Shown here: in pieces, positions 9,526 through 20,364 of the stretch
How positions within the stretch are numbered: the first letter of the stretch is position 1
Layout: each line of letters opens with the position of its first letter
From: Clostridium homopropionicum DSM 5847
GTDB taxonomy: Bacteria; Bacillota; Clostridia; Clostridiales; Clostridiaceae
Direction of reading: 5' to 3'
NCBI RefSeq assembly: GCF_001263795.1
Contig: NZ_LHUR01000022.1
Coordinates: 62,001-126,000 of the forward strand
Length of the DNA stretch: 64,000 nucleotides
Notes under the pieces: model-generated
What the model saw: the letters and a program-made list of their open reading frames with translations, nothing else
Database searches by the model: none
Told to the model about the DNA's origin: nothing
Program-made: the position numbers and the translations under genes

Positions 9526-11391
9526 CTATTTCTCTTTATGAAAGAAGTCAATAATACTCTTTGCTGCCTTTTCATTTATAGATTCAGTTGCTATAAGTTC
9601 TTCATAAGATGCTTTTCTTATATTTTCTATGCTTCCAAACTTTTTTAGAAGCTCTTTTCTTCTCTTAATACCTACGTCAGGTATATCCTCTAATACTGAA
9701 TGAAGAATTCTCTTATCCCTTAGACTTCTATGATAAGTTATAGCAAATCTGTGAACTTCATCCTGAATTCTAGTAATTAAGTTCATTATTCTACTATTAG
9801 TTTTTATTTCTATCTCTTTATTATTATACACTAAAGCCCTTGTTTTGTGTTTATCATCTTTCACCATTCCACAAACAGGTATGTTTATATTCAAGTTTTG
9901 TAGTACCTCTAACGCTACATTTACCTGTCCCTTTCCTCCGTCCATTAAGATTAAGTCAGGAAATACACTAAACTTTGCTCCTGTCAATAAAAGTTCTCTA
10001 CTCTGTATTTCTTTTATCTCTTGTAATCCATGTTCAAATCTTCTAGTTAGAATTTCTCTCATGCTATCATAATCATTTGCACCCTTAACAGACTTAATTT
10101 TGAATCTCCTGTAATCACTATTTTTAGGTTTGCCTTTTTCAAAAACTATCATTGTACCTACAGAGTCTACCCCCTGTATATTTGAAATATCGTACGCTTC
10201 TATTCTATAAGGCTGTTCCTGAAGTTGTAATAAATTGGCTAATTCATTTAAAATATTTTCTTGCAGTTCTTTATCGGTTTTTATCTTAAGCTTGAACTGT
10301 TCAAGTGTATTCTTTGCATTACTTTCTACCAGCTCTAATAGCCTTTTCTTTTCACCCTTTTGTGGAACTTTAATAGAAACTCTTGCTCCCTTTTTTGAAG
10401 TAAGCCATTCCTCTAGAAGTTCAATGTCAGAGGCTTCAGCTACATATATGTTCTTTGGAATAAATGCAGTTCCCCCGTAAAAGTCTTTAATAAAGTTAGA
10501 AATTACTTCTGCTTTGTCTGTGAAAATGTTGTTGTCTAAAATAAAGTGCTCTCTCCCTATAACCTTACCACTTCGTACAAAGAATATTTGCGCGCACCAA
10601 TCCTCTTCATCACTATACACATTTATAAAATCCTCATTTTCAAAGTTACTGGAAATTATCTTTTGCCTTTCTCTAATCTTATCAATAGCAATTAATTTAT
10701 CTCTGAAAGTTGCAGCCTTCTCAAATTCTAAGTTTTCAGCTGCGTCATTCATTTTTTCCTTTAGCTCACTAATTATTTCACTTTCTTTCCCTGAAAGCAA
10801 ATCAATTACCTGTTTAATGGTTTCTCCATATTTTTCTTTACTTATATATCCTGCACAAGGAGCAGCACATAAATTTATATGATAATTTAAACACGCCTTT
10901 AAAGGTTCCCCATTTTCCTTAATAGATAATCTGCAAGTTCTAATTGGGAAAACCTTCTTTATAAGCTCAATAGTTTCATAAACCGGTGATACCTCTGGAT
11001 AAGGTCCAAAATACTTTGATCCATCCTTAGCCCTTATTCTAGTTACAAAAACTCTCGGGAAGTCTTCATTAATTGTAATCTTAATAAATGGGTAATGTTT
11101 ATCATCCTTTAATAAAATATTATACCTAGGTCTATATTTTTTAATCAAATTACATTCTAAAATAAGAGCTTCCATTTCTGAATCTGTAATTATATATTCA
11201 AATTCTTCTATATTCTTAACCATGGCTTTAACCTTACTTCCATGATTTTTTGAATTCTGAAAATATTGTTTAACTCTATTCTTAAGAATTTTTGCTTTTC
11301 CCACATAAATAATCTCCCCAAGGGAGTTTTTCATCAAATAAACCCCTGGCTTTTCAGGGAGCATTTTTAGCTGATACTCTAAATCAAACAT
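9526..11391 (-). CDS. uvrC: Excinuclease ABC subunit C
   Basis: This 621-aa protein makes the 3' and 5' incisions around UvrB-bound DNA damage. Domains in order: GIY-YIG nuclease (about 12-95, PGVYLMKN and IIYVGKAK), a Cys-rich stretch ([23 protein letters not shown] split over about 160-185), a UVR motif binding UvrB (about 203-238), an RNase H-like nuclease (about 380-540, [17 protein letters not shown] and MDGGKGQ) and tandem HhH (about 555-621). Full length for the family. uvrB-uvrA lie about 4 kb away, so all three excision subunits are in this window. Confidence 0.97.
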   Translation of the reverse strand: MFDLEYQLKMLPEKPGVYLMKNSLGEIIYVGKAKILKNRVKQYFQNSKNHGSKVKAMVKNIEEFEYIITDSEMEALILECNLIKKYRPRYNILLKDDKHYPFIKITINEDFPRVFVTRIRAKDGSKYFGPYPEVSPVYETIELIKKVFPIRTCRLSIKENGEPLKACLNYHINLCAAPCAGYISKEKYGETIKQVIDLLSGKESEIISELKEKMNDAAENLEFEKAATFRDKLIAIDKIRERQKIISSNFENEDFINVYSDEEDWCAQIFFVRSGKVIGREHFILDNNIFTDKAEVISNFIKDFYGGTAFIPKNIYVAEASDIELLEEWLTSKKGARVSIKVPQKGEKKRLLELVESNAKNTLEQFKLKIKTDKELQENILNELANLLQLQEQPYRIEAYDISNIQGVDSVGTMIVFEKGKPKNSDYRRFKIKSVKGANDYDSMREILTRRFEHGLQEIKEIQSRELLLTGAKFSVFPDLILMDGGKGQVNVALEVLQNLNINIPVCGMVKDDKHKTRALVYNNKEIEIKTNSRIMNLITRIQDEVHRFAITYHRSLRDKRILHSVLEDIPDVGIKRRKELLKKFGSIENIRKASYEELIATESINEKAAKSIIDFFHKEK

Positions 11392-11428
11392 GCTACACTA
11401 GCACCTCTTTAATAGTATTTTAAAATAT

Positions 11429-11554
11429 AAGAAAAATGCGATGCATTTTTCTTAAGTAACCAGTGACCAGTGGCTAGTTTCCAGTAGAGTTAATAAAAAC
11501 TGGTTACTGGGAATTGGCTACTGGTTACTAAGAATTTTACGTCGTAAAATTCTT
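11429..11554. repeat. Hairpin-ended intergenic repeat, copy 1
   Basis: This 126-nt unit has an 11-bp inverted repeat at its left end (AAGAAAAATGC...GCATTTTTCTT, 3-nt centre) and another at its right end (AAGAATTTTAC...GTAAAATTCTT, 3-nt centre). Between them are two arms built of GTAACCAGT/ACTGGTTAC words that form a third, long imperfect hairpin. A second copy lies at 32107-32231 and the two are about 90% identical by eye. The right hairpin runs into the stop codon of the adjacent membrane hydrolase gene. Confidence 0.85.
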
Positions 11555-12155
11555 AAAAGATTCCCGGAAATCTATATATTATATAAATAATTCCTAATAT
11601 AATAAGCAAATCTTCAAAAGCACTTCCCCATTTAGAGTTAGCATTATATGTCCATGGAAGTCTGTATTTCTTATTTATTAACGGATAAAATAGTGGAACT
11701 CCCCTTCTTGTTATCATATCACATAACAAATGTGTCCCATAGCCAATCATAAAATAATACTCAATACCAGGGATATTATATTTTTTATCTAAGTAACCGC
11801 AAACAAGAGTAAATAATCCAAGTCCAGCTAAACTGTGAGTTAATCCATTTCTATGTGAAGAAATAGCAATACATATTAGACATAAACCTAAAGCCTTCAG
11901 GGCCGGCTCGTTTGTATAAAAGTAATCAAAGTATAAAACAACAACAGCAATACATATATATACAGCAACTTTAGCAAATTTATTTTTAAATGGTAGTATG
12001 TATCTATTAATAATACTTTTGGGGTGATCTATATCAGGTAGCAATGAACCAATAATGACTACAATTAATCCGATATAACTAAAACCACCTGGAATTTTAT
12101 CGTATATAGACATAAACGTTACTGTCCCGATACCAACGTGAGTTTTTCCTTTCAT
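11553..12155 (-). CDS. YdjM/DUF457-family membrane-bound metal-dependent hydrolase
   Basis: About 200 aa, with the family opening MKGKTHVGIG and GSLLPDIDHPKS. It has several hydrophobic segments, HRNGLTHSLAGLGLF, and GYGTHLLCDMITRRGVPLFYP. These His/Asp motifs are shared with the LexA-regulated E. coli YdjM and zinc-phospholipase-like proteins. The substrate is unknown. Start is set at ATG 12155 by AAAGGAG seven bases upstream; the longer ORF adds a hydrophobic leader without a site of its own. The stop codon overlaps the repeat at 11429-11554. I see no LexA box by eye. Confidence 0.85.
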   Translation of the reverse strand: MKGKTHVGIGTVTFMSIYDKIPGGFSYIGLIVVIIGSLLPDIDHPKSIINRYILPFKNKFAKVAVYICIAVVVLYFDYFYTNEPALKALGLCLICIAISSHRNGLTHSLAGLGLFTLVCGYLDKKYNIPGIEYYFMIGYGTHLLCDMITRRGVPLFYPLINKKYRLPWTYNANSKWGSAFEDLLIILGIIYIIYRFPGIF

Positions 12156-12280
12156 AATTTCTCCTTTAATAATAATAATATAAAAAAGCCAAGATTCAAG
12201 CATTTCTTGACTTTATTATAGCATTATTACATTAAAAGAAACATATGTTCTAGTAATATTATGCGGATTTTTGTCTATAT

Positions 12281-13699
12281 TTATTTCTTCAAAGCTTCTC
12301 TTATTACTTCTCTTGATATTTCTGCTGCTGTTCCTCCTCCTACCCCTCCGTTTTCAACAATAACTGCAATGGCTATTTGAGGATTTTCCTTTGGGGCAAA
12401 ACCAACAAACCAAGAATGAGGAGCTTCACTAGCCCTTCCTGTATCCGCAGTTCCAGTCTTTCCACAAACAGAAACAGAATCTAAAGCTGCATTTCCACCT
12501 GTACCTTCGCTTACTGTTAAAGCCATGTATTCTTTTATTAATTTTGCATTTTCGGAGGATGTAACTTGGCTAAGTTCTTGTGTTTTAATCTTTTTTATAC
12601 TATCTCCCTTTTCATTTAACACATCTTTTACTAAATAAGGCTTCATCATATGACCATCATTTGCAATAGCTGCAGCTACCATAGCCATTTCTAAAGGTGA
12701 AGCTAAAACCTCTCCTTGACCTATACCGCACTGAGCCATATTACCTTTTTCATTTTTATTCAAAGTAGGAAATCTGCTAACTTTTGAAGTAAAATCAGTA
12801 CTTTCTAACTCTTTGTTAAAGTAAAATTTTTCAGCTGTTCCCTTTAAAGCTTCATTTCCAAGTTCCATTCCTAAGGTCCCAAAAACCACATTACTAGATT
12901 TATAAAAAGCCTTTTTAAGATCAATATTTCCATAAACTGTGCCATTGAAATTTTTAAGAGCTTCCTTTTGATTAAATACAAGCACTCCTTCATCATCAAA
13001 GATTCGTGTAGTAACCCCTTTAATATTTTCTAAGGCACTTACAGCAGTTACTATTTTAAAAGTAGAACCTGGTGGATACAGCCCTAGAATTGCTCTATTA
13101 TATAGAGGAATATCTTTGTCATTGTTAATGTTCTTCCAATTTTTCTCTAAATTATTAGGATCAAAGGAAGGCTTTGAGACCATTGCCAATATCTCACCAC
13201 TTTGTGGATTTAGTACAACTACTGATCCTTTATTATTGCCTAATATTTCAAAAGCTTTCATTTGAATATTATAATCCAATGAAGTTCTTAAGTTATAACC
13301 AACCTTCTCTTCTTTTTCTGTTATAGAATTCAGGAACTTACCTATATCCATTGTATCTGATCCTATCAATATAGAATCATACTGCTTCTCTATTCCTGTC
13401 ATACCGTACTTTGGATTTATGTATCCTAAGGCATGGGCAAATACTTCTCCAGCTACGTAACTTCTTTCTTGATTGAGGGTGCTTATTTTTTTACTTTTAG
13501 TCAATGCTTTCATATTTCTGTCATAAATTGTTCCTCTAAGTATTGCATTTCTTTTTGCTTGAAGTCTTTTATTATATGGACTTTCAACTATTTTATCTGC
13601 CTTCAAAACTTGAAAATAAGCTATATAGGACATAACACCCATAAAGCAAATCAAAAAAACCACTAATACTTTTTTAATATTCTGAGATATATCATTCAC
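12281..13699 (-). CDS. Class B penicillin-binding protein (D,D-transpeptidase)
   Basis: 472 aa: one N-terminal membrane anchor (about 10-30), a short dimerisation region with RGTIYDRNMK (about 55-64), and a transpeptidase domain carrying S212-TFK, SSN 268-270 and KTG 414-416. It cross-links peptidoglycan outside the membrane. The size and the FHA-FtsW/RodA-PBP gene order match the PbpA-type proteins of clostridia and actinobacteria more than large FtsI. It overlaps the upstream SEDS gene by 8 bases, so the two are co-translated and probably act as a polymerase/transpeptidase pair. Confidence 0.93.
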   Translation of the reverse strand: MNDISQNIKKVLVVFLICFMGVMSYIAYFQVLKADKIVESPYNKRLQAKRNAILRGTIYDRNMKALTKSKKISTLNQERSYVAGEVFAHALGYINPKYGMTGIEKQYDSILIGSDTMDIGKFLNSITEKEEKVGYNLRTSLDYNIQMKAFEILGNNKGSVVVLNPQSGEILAMVSKPSFDPNNLEKNWKNINNDKDIPLYNRAILGLYPPGSTFKIVTAVSALENIKGVTTRIFDDEGVLVFNQKEALKNFNGTVYGNIDLKKAFYKSSNVVFGTLGMELGNEALKGTAEKFYFNKELESTDFTSKVSRFPTLNKNEKGNMAQCGIGQGEVLASPLEMAMVAAAIANDGHMMKPYLVKDVLNEKGDSIKKIKTQELSQVTSSENAKLIKEYMALTVSEGTGGNAALDSVSVCGKTGTADTGRASEAPHSWFVGFAPKENPQIAIAVIVENGGVGGGTAAEISREVIREALKK

Positions 13700-14912
13700 G
13701 TCTAATTACCTCCTCAGAAATTTTTTGTAATACTCCTAAGGCAAAGAAGGTAGTAACCATAGAACTTCCCCCATAGCTAATTAGAGGTAGTGTAATTCCT
13801 GTTAATGGTATTAAATTTATAACTCCTCCAACAATAACTAGCACTTGAGTTGCAATCATTGAACTATAACCAACTGCAATAAGAGCTGAAAATCTATCTT
13901 CTGCATAAACTGCCGCTCTCATACACCTGTAAAATAATAAAAAGTACATTATAATTATTGCAAATCCCATAAGTCCACCCATTTCTTCACTTATGGAAGC
14001 AAAGATAAAATCTGTAGAATTAACTGGTACTAATTCCGGATGTCCTTGCCCAAGACCAGTGCCAAAAAGCCCTCCTGAAGCAATGGCTATCATAGATTGA
14101 ACAACTTGATAACCTTCATTATTGGCATAAGCCCAAACATCCTTCCATATAGCAACTCTCACTCTCAAGTGGTTGAATAATTGAAAACTGACAAAAGAAC
14201 CTGCTGCAAACAATCCAAAGCAGGTTATTACATATTTTAGTTTTGAAGTTGCTATATAAAGCATAGTTACTGAAATTCCAAAAAAAATAAGAGCTGAGCC
14301 TAAGTCCTTTTGAAGTACCATAAACCCTAGAGATACCATTACAACTATGGCTGGCTCAATTAAATCCTTATAATGCTCATACTTTTTTAAAGCGGAAGCT
14401 AAATATGCAACTAAAAACAGCTTTCCAAATTCAGAAGGCTGAAATCCAAAGCCCCCAATGTAAATCCAATTTTTAGATCCATGTTTTTCCTGACCTAATA
14501 AAGTACCTAAAGCCATTAGAATAATAGTACATATTAAGTAAAAATACTTATATCTAGAAAACCTTTTAAGATCAGGCAATATCACTACTATTAATATAAA
14601 GCTTACAATTCCTATAGTAAACCAAATTACTTGCTTAAGTGCACTTGTAGAATTTATCCTGTACAGCATTACTATACCTATTACAGTTAGAATACATGCA
14701 AATATTTGAATGTATTTATCTCCGTCTGGAAAGAATTTTCTAATAATGAAATGCCCATAAGCTATCAAGCCGCATACTATTAATCCCATTATTGCCGCAG
14801 TAGTATCTATTGATCCCTTTGGCCAAGCCAAAAGGCTCAAATTACCAAAGCACACAATACAAAATATATAGGTATAAATCAATAGTTTTTTTTCGTAATC
14901 TTTACTATTCAT
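13692..14912 (-). CDS. FtsW/RodA/SpoVE-family SEDS glycosyltransferase
   Basis: This 406-aa polytopic membrane protein has about ten hydrophobic segments and the SEDS motifs GSKNWIYIGGFGFQPSEFGKL, LQKDLGSALIFFG, GLFGTGLGQG and the C-terminal LPLISYGGSSM. SEDS proteins polymerise lipid II into glycan strands and work with a class B PBP, here the overlapping downstream gene. Which division, elongation or sporulation complex it serves cannot be told from sequence, so I assign no symbol. It follows the FHA gene by about 20 bases. Confidence 0.94.
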   Translation of the reverse strand: MNSKDYEKKLLIYTYIFCIVCFGNLSLLAWPKGSIDTTAAIMGLIVCGLIAYGHFIIRKFFPDGDKYIQIFACILTVIGIVMLYRINSTSALKQVIWFTIGIVSFILIVVILPDLKRFSRYKYFYLICTIILMALGTLLGQEKHGSKNWIYIGGFGFQPSEFGKLFLVAYLASALKKYEHYKDLIEPAIVVMVSLGFMVLQKDLGSALIFFGISVTMLYIATSKLKYVITCFGLFAAGSFVSFQLFNHLRVRVAIWKDVWAYANNEGYQVVQSMIAIASGGLFGTGLGQGHPELVPVNSTDFIFASISEEMGGLMGFAIIIMYFLLFYRCMRAAVYAEDRFSALIAVGYSSMIATQVLVIVGGVINLIPLTGITLPLISYGGSSMVTTFFALGVLQKISEEVIRRE

Positions 14913-14932
14913 AATTTTATTTCCCCACTTTT

Positions 14933-15361
14933 TTACCCTATTATCTTGAAAACATATTCCCCGATGGCAATCTCGTCATCAATATTTAAATAACTCTGCT
15001 TTTCTAGCTTAGCATTGTTTAGCAAAGTACCATTTGTACTCTTTAAATCCTCTATTACATAATCATTATTTTTAAGAAAAATCACAGCATGATGTCCAGA
15101 AACATAAGGATCCTTAAGAACCAATTGGTTATCATCGTTTCTACCTATAGTAAGCTTTGAATGAATAGGTATAACCGAACCTAGCTTCAATATAGAATTA
15201 TCTTCTCCAAGCTTCATTATTTCTAATCCTAATCTCTTTCCATGCTTCTTCTTTTTATTTCCACCCTTTATATCTCTATACATTATCTTTAGTGACCAAA
15301 AAATAATAAAATATATTATTACTATTATTAAAATTTTAAAGGCCAACCTTACTAGAGGCAT
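14933..15361 (-). CDS. Membrane-anchored FHA-domain protein
   Basis: About 142 aa: one N-terminal membrane segment (residues 6-26), a basic linker (KGGNKKKKHGKR), then a C-terminal FHA domain with IGRNDDNQLVLKDPYVSGHHA and LKSTNGTLLNN, the phosphothreonine-binding loops. It probably recruits Ser/Thr-phosphorylated partners to the wall-synthesis module encoded just downstream (SEDS protein and PBP), as FhaB does in actinobacteria; that role is inferred from gene order. I place the start at ATG 15361 with AGGTGAGG upstream; a GTG at 15370 lacks a spaced site. Confidence 0.87.
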   Translation of the reverse strand: MPLVRLAFKILIIVIIYFIIFWSLKIMYRDIKGGNKKKKHGKRLGLEIMKLGEDNSILKLGSVIPIHSKLTIGRNDDNQLVLKDPYVSGHHAVIFLKNNDYVIEDLKSTNGTLLNNAKLEKQSYLNIDDEIAIGEYVFKIIG

Positions 15362-15397
15362 ATTCCTCACCTACTTAACAAATAATTTAAGATATTA

Positions 15398-15427
15398 AAG
15401 ACTAGCAATATTATATATGCTAGTCTT
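15398..15427. terminator. Hairpin between uvrA and the FHA gene
   Basis: Perfect inverted repeat AAGACTAGCA...TGCTAGTCTT. It lies 15 bases after the uvrA stop. The T-run is weak on the minus strand, so terminator strength is uncertain. Confidence 0.6.
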
Positions 15428-15441
15428 ATATTTTGTTTTTA

Positions 15442-18264
15442 TTATAACATGTTTTTTAAATAATATCCTGTATATGAATTTTTATTTTTGCATATTTTCT
15501 CAGGTGTCCCTGTATCTATAATTGTTCCTCCTTTATCTCCCCCCTCTGGACCTAGATCAATTATGTAATCAGAACATTTTATTACATCTAAATTATGCTC
15601 AATTACTACAACTGTATTTCCGTTATCCACTAATCGTTGAAGAATTTCTATTAACCTTTTAACATCATCTGTATGAAGCCCTGTTGTAGGTTCATCTAAA
15701 ATATATAAGGTCTTTCCTGTACTTCTTTTAGAAAGCTCAAATGCCAACTTAATTCTTTGTGCTTCTCCACCTGATAATTGAGTTGATGGTTGACCCAACC
15801 TTACATATCCAAGTCCTACATCCATTAGAGTTTCTAGCTTACTTTTTGCCCTTGGAACATTTTCAAAGAAACTCAATGCCTCTTCTACTGTCATTGCTAA
15901 GACTTCGTCAATATTTTTTCCCTTATATTTTACCTCTAAGGTTTCTCTATTGTATCTCTTGCCTTTACATACTTCACAAGGAACATATACATCAGATAAA
16001 AACTGCATTTCTATCTTTATTATTCCATCTCCATGACAAGCTTCACATCTTCCACCTTTTACATTAAAGCTAAATCTTCCTGGCTTGTATCCTCTCATTT
16101 TAGCCTCAGGAGTATTTGAAAATATATCTCTTATTATATCAAATAAACCTGAGTAGGTAGCAGGATTGGATCTTGGAGTTCTTCCTATAGGGCTTTGATC
16201 AATATTTATTAACTTGTCTAAGTTTTCATGGCCTAATATATCCTTATGCAAGCCTCCATTAATTTTAGACCTATTAATTTTTTTATTTAACCCTTTATAA
16301 AGTATTTCATTTACTAAGGTACTTTTACCAGAACCTGAAACTCCAGTAACAGAAGTCAAAACTCCTAAAAGGAATTCCACATCTATATTTTTCAAGTTAT
16401 TTTCTTTTGCTCCAAGAATTTTTATTTTATTCCCATTTCCTTTTCTTCTTTCTTTAGGTACAGATATTAACTTTTCGCCCCTTAGATATTGACCTGTTAT
16501 GGATTCTTTGCAGTTTCTTATTTTTTCAATATCTCCTGCAACAATAATCTCTCCACCATGTTCCCCTGCTCCCGGTCCAATATCCACAATATAGTCTGCT
16601 GCTTTAACAGTATCCTCATCATGCTCAACTACCACAAGGGTGTTTCCTAAGTCTCTTAAATGCTTAAGAGTTCCTATTAGTCTATCATTATCCCTTTGGT
16701 GAAGTCCTATACTTGGTTCATCAAGTATATATAAAACTCCAACTAAACCTGAACCTATTTGACTGGCAAGTCTTATTCTTTGTGATTCTCCCCCTGAAAG
16801 GGTTCCAGCTTTTCTGTTTAAATTTAAATAATCTAACCCTACATCCACTAAGAAGTTTAATCTGCTATTTATCTCCTTTAGTATTTGAGAAGCAATTATT
16901 GAATTTTTCTCTGATAACTCTAATTCTTTTAAAAAAGTCAGCTCATCTTTTATTGACATTTGGGAGAACTCATAAATATTCTTGCCCCCAACGGTTACCG
17001 CTAAAACTTCTGGCTTTAATCTTGCTCCATTACATTTTGGACAAGGAGTATCACTCATATATTGTTCTATTTGTCTTTTAATATAATCAGAATTTGTCTC
17101 AACATATCTTCTTTTAAGATTATTTATTACTCCCTCGTATTTATGATTATATATCCCCTGCTTGTCTTCCTTTATATACTCTACAGTTATTTTATTCCCA
17201 TTTAAGCCATATAAAATATAGTCTAAGATTTCTCTAGGTAATTCCTCTATTGGAGTATTTAAATCAAAATTTAACTCTTTAGCCAAAGCCTTAAATATAC
17301 TAAATGTCCATGAATCTTCCTTTAAGGAACCATCTCCTTGAGAAATGATTGCTCCTTCCATTATGCTTTTGCTCTTATCAGGTATTATTAAATCCTCATC
17401 AATCTCCATAAGACTGCCTATTCCATCACATTTATCGCATCTTCCAAAAGGTGCATTAAAAGAGAAAAGTCTTGGAGTCAATTCATCAATGCTAATTCCA
17501 CAGTCAGGACATGCAAAATTTTCACTAAATAAAATTTCTTCTCCATCAATTATGTCAATAATAACCATACCTTCTGCAAGCTTTAAGGCTGTTTCAATAG
17601 AGTCTGTAAGTCTGCTGCTTATTCCATCCTTAACTACCAATCTGTCCACTACAGCTTCAATATTATGCTTCTTATTTTTTTCAAGATTTATTTCCTCTTC
17701 CTGAAGATCAAAAATTTCTCCGTCTATCCTAGCTCTTACAAAACCATTTTTCTTTATATTATCTAAAATCTTTGTATGTTGTCCTTTTCTTCCTTTAATA
17801 ATTGGAGCTAAAATTTGAATTTTAGTCTTCTCAGGAAGCTCTAAAACCTTATCTACCATCATATCTATAGTCTGTTGAGATATTTCTTTTCCACATTGAG
17901 GACAATGTGGAGTACCAATTCTCGCATATAATAATCTTAAATAATCATATATTTCAGTAACAGTCCCTACAGTTGAACGAGGGTTTCTGCTTGTAGTCTT
18001 TTGGTCTATTGAAATAGCTGGCGACAACCCCTCTATGTATTCTACATCCGGCTTATCCATTTGTCCTAAAAATTGTCTTGCATAAGATGATAGTGATTCT
18101 ACATATCTTCTTTGTCCTTCTGCATATAGTGTATCGAAAGCCAAAGAAGACTTACCTGAACCTGAAAGTCCAGTAAAAACTACTAACTTATCTCTAGGAA
18201 TTTCTAGATCTACATTTTTTAAATTGTGAACCTTAGCTCCTTTTATAAATATTTTATCCTTCAA
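15442..18264 (-). CDS. uvrA: Excinuclease ABC subunit A
   Basis: 940 aa, full length. It is the damage-recognition ATPase of nucleotide excision repair. It has two ABC modules: Walker [10 protein letters not shown] near residue 35 and GVSGSGKST near residue 640, with signatures [13 protein letters not shown] and [13 protein letters not shown]. Zinc modules are visible ([17 protein letters not shown]...[25 protein letters not shown]...CEVCKGKR). The six-base gap from uvrB shows a uvrB-uvrA operon. UvrA loads UvrB onto lesions, after which UvrC (9526-11391) cuts. Confidence 0.98.
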   Translation of the reverse strand: MKDKIFIKGAKVHNLKNVDLEIPRDKLVVFTGLSGSGKSSLAFDTLYAEGQRRYVESLSSYARQFLGQMDKPDVEYIEGLSPAISIDQKTTSRNPRSTVGTVTEIYDYLRLLYARIGTPHCPQCGKEISQQTIDMMVDKVLELPEKTKIQILAPIIKGRKGQHTKILDNIKKNGFVRARIDGEIFDLQEEEINLEKNKKHNIEAVVDRLVVKDGISSRLTDSIETALKLAEGMVIIDIIDGEEILFSENFACPDCGISIDELTPRLFSFNAPFGRCDKCDGIGSLMEIDEDLIIPDKSKSIMEGAIISQGDGSLKEDSWTFSIFKALAKELNFDLNTPIEELPREILDYILYGLNGNKITVEYIKEDKQGIYNHKYEGVINNLKRRYVETNSDYIKRQIEQYMSDTPCPKCNGARLKPEVLAVTVGGKNIYEFSQMSIKDELTFLKELELSEKNSIIASQILKEINSRLNFLVDVGLDYLNLNRKAGTLSGGESQRIRLASQIGSGLVGVLYILDEPSIGLHQRDNDRLIGTLKHLRDLGNTLVVVEHDEDTVKAADYIVDIGPGAGEHGGEIIVAGDIEKIRNCKESITGQYLRGEKLISVPKERRKGNGNKIKILGAKENNLKNIDVEFLLGVLTSVTGVSGSGKSTLVNEILYKGLNKKINRSKINGGLHKDILGHENLDKLINIDQSPIGRTPRSNPATYSGLFDIIRDIFSNTPEAKMRGYKPGRFSFNVKGGRCEACHGDGIIKIEMQFLSDVYVPCEVCKGKRYNRETLEVKYKGKNIDEVLAMTVEEALSFFENVPRAKSKLETLMDVGLGYVRLGQPSTQLSGGEAQRIKLAFELSKRSTGKTLYILDEPTTGLHTDDVKRLIEILQRLVDNGNTVVVIEHNLDVIKCSDYIIDLGPEGGDKGGTIIDTGTPEKICKNKNSYTGYYLKNML

Positions 18265-18269
18265 AATTT

Positions 18270-20243
18270 CTACTCCTTCTCTTTTAATTTACTTATTTCA
18301 TCTCTTAGTTCTGCAGCTCTTTCAAATTGAAGTGCCTTTGCTGCCTCTTTCATTTCTTTTTCATATTTTGCTATAAGTTTTTCTATATCATTTTTAGAAA
18401 GTTCTTGAATACTATCCTTTGAGTTATATTCTTCTATCTCTTCAGCTACCTTTGTTTGAAGTACATCCCTTATTCCTTTATACACAGTCTTTGGTACTAA
18501 TCCATGCACTTTGTTGTATTCATCTTGTATTTTTCTTCTCCTATTGGTTTCATCAATAGCAACCTTCATTGCCTTAGTTATTTTGTCTCCATACATTATA
18601 ACTTTACTTTCAGAATTTCTAGCAGCTCTTCCTATAGTCTGTATCAGTGAAGTCTCTGACCTTAAGAATCCTTCCTTATCTGCATCCAATATAGCTACTA
18701 GTGCAACCTCAGGTATATCTAAACCTTCTCTAAGGAGATTAATTCCAACAAGTACATCAAATTCTCCTTTTCTAAGATCCCTTATGAGCTCCATTCTTTT
18801 CATAGTATCAATACTAGAATGGAGGTACTCAGTTTTTATTCCCATTTCTTTAAAATATTCTGTTAAATCCTCAGACATTTTTTTAGTTAAGGTTGTTACT
18901 AATACTCTAAAGCCCTTATTAATTGTATCCATTATATTAGCATATAAATCATCTATCTGCCCCTTCACAGGCTTTACAATAATTTCAGGATCAAGTAGTC
19001 CTGTAGGTCTTATAATTTGTTCAGCTACATTAGTTGAATGGTCTAACTCATAATTAGCTGGGGTTGCGCTTACAAAAACTGTTTGGTTTAACTTACCTTC
19101 AAATTCTTCAAACTTCAGTGGTCTATTGTCATAAGCACAGGGAAGTCTAAACCCATATTCCACTAAATTGTCTTTTCTTGATTTATCTCCTCCATACATA
19201 GCCCTTACTTGTGGTAAAGTTACATGACTTTCGTCGATAAACAGCAAAAAATCTCCCGGGAAATAATCTATAAGAGTTTGCGGCGGACTTCCTGCGGCTC
19301 TTCCATCTAAAACTCTAGAATAGTTTTCTATTCCGCTGCAATAGCCGACTTCACGCATCATTTCTATATCAAAATTTGTCCTTTGTTTTAGCCGCTGAGC
19401 TTCAAGAAGTTTATCATTTTCTACAAGAAATCCAACTCTCTCTTCTAACTCTTCTTCGATTTTCTTTATAGCTATTTCTAATTTATCCTTAGAAGTAGCA
19501 AAGTGAGAGGCTGGAAATATAGATACATGATTTCTTGTGAATAATATATTTCCTGTAAGTGAATCGAATTCTCTTATTTTATCTATTTCATCTCCAAAAA
19601 ACTCAACTCTTATAGCAACACTGCTGGAGGATGCTGGGAATATATCTAAAGTATCCCCTTTTGCTCTAAAAGTGCCTCTGACAAAGTTAATTTCATTTCT
19701 TTCGTACTGAATATCTACTAACTGCCTCATTACTTCATCTCTATCTTTTTCCATGCCTTCTCTTAAAGAGACAGTAAGTTTTTTATATTCATCAGGATTT
19801 CCAAGACCATATATGCAGGAAACTGATGCCACTACAACCACATCTCTTCTTTCCAATAAAGCTGAAGTTGCAGAATGCCTTAATTTATCTATTTCATCAT
19901 TTATAGAAGCGTCCTTTTCAATAAAGGTATCTGTCTGTGGAACATATGCTTCTGGTTGATAATAATCATAGTAAGATACAAAATACTCAACAGCATTTTC
20001 TGGAAAAAACTCTTTAAATTCTGATGTTAATTGAGCGGCAAGAGTCTTATTGTGTGCTAAAATAAGTGTTGGTTTTCGAACTCTTTCAATTATATTAGCC
20101 ATAGTAAAGGTCTTACCAGAACCTGTTACTCCTAAAAGTGTCTGAAACTTTTCATTTCGATTAATTCCATTTACTATACTATCTATTGCTTGCGGCTGAT
20201 CTCCAGTTGGTTTAAACTTGGAATGTATTTTAAACTCACCCAT
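18270..20243 (-). CDS. uvrB: Excinuclease ABC subunit B
   Basis: 657 aa. It is a superfamily-2 helicase-like damage verifier. Walker A is [13 protein letters not shown] (about 38-50). The beta-hairpin region [15 protein letters not shown] (about 92-106), the DEAD-like DESH box, motif [11 protein letters not shown] and the C-terminal UVR motif (about 620-655, [19 protein letters not shown]) that contacts UvrC are all present. It is first of the uvrB-uvrA operon. No LexA/Cheo box was identified by eye in the leader. Confidence 0.98.
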   Translation of the reverse strand: MGEFKIHSKFKPTGDQPQAIDSIVNGINRNEKFQTLLGVTGSGKTFTMANIIERVRKPTLILAHNKTLAAQLTSEFKEFFPENAVEYFVSYYDYYQPEAYVPQTDTFIEKDASINDEIDKLRHSATSALLERRDVVVVASVSCIYGLGNPDEYKKLTVSLREGMEKDRDEVMRQLVDIQYERNEINFVRGTFRAKGDTLDIFPASSSSVAIRVEFFGDEIDKIREFDSLTGNILFTRNHVSIFPASHFATSKDKLEIAIKKIEEELEERVGFLVENDKLLEAQRLKQRTNFDIEMMREVGYCSGIENYSRVLDGRAAGSPPQTLIDYFPGDFLLFIDESHVTLPQVRAMYGGDKSRKDNLVEYGFRLPCAYDNRPLKFEEFEGKLNQTVFVSATPANYELDHSTNVAEQIIRPTGLLDPEIIVKPVKGQIDDLYANIMDTINKGFRVLVTTLTKKMSEDLTEYFKEMGIKTEYLHSSIDTMKRMELIRDLRKGEFDVLVGINLLREGLDIPEVALVAILDADKEGFLRSETSLIQTIGRAARNSESKVIMYGDKITKAMKVAIDETNRRRKIQDEYNKVHGLVPKTVYKGIRDVLQTKVAEEIEEYNSKDSIQELSKNDIEKLIAKYEKEMKEAAKALQFERAAELRDEISKLKEKE

Positions 20244-20341
20244 TTACTCATCTCCTATGAACATTAGTTCGTCATTATAAATTTTATCCTTTTAGATATT
20301 TAATGTCAATATATTTTGTAAATTGCATTTATATATAGAAA

Positions 20342-20364
20342 AAAACGCCTTTTATCAGCGTTTT
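20342..20364 (-). terminator. Intrinsic terminator after the PDZ gene
   Basis: On the minus strand AAAACGC...GCGTTTTTTTC forms a short stem with a T-run. It overlaps the stop codon of the PDZ gene and closes the ftsEX-ctpA-PDZ string. Confidence 0.8.

Noticed and set aside
11455-11530. CRISPR-like array from repeated ACCAGT/ACTGGT words
   Set aside because: The words are short, unevenly spaced, in both orientations and form one hairpin; there are no spacers and no cas genes.
18511-19053. Plus-strand open frame of 180 aa inside uvrB
   Set aside because: It lies wholly antisense to a conserved uvrB coding frame, has low-complexity Ser/Leu composition and no ribosome binding site. The same applies to similar long antisense frames in ctpA, yvcK and uvrA.
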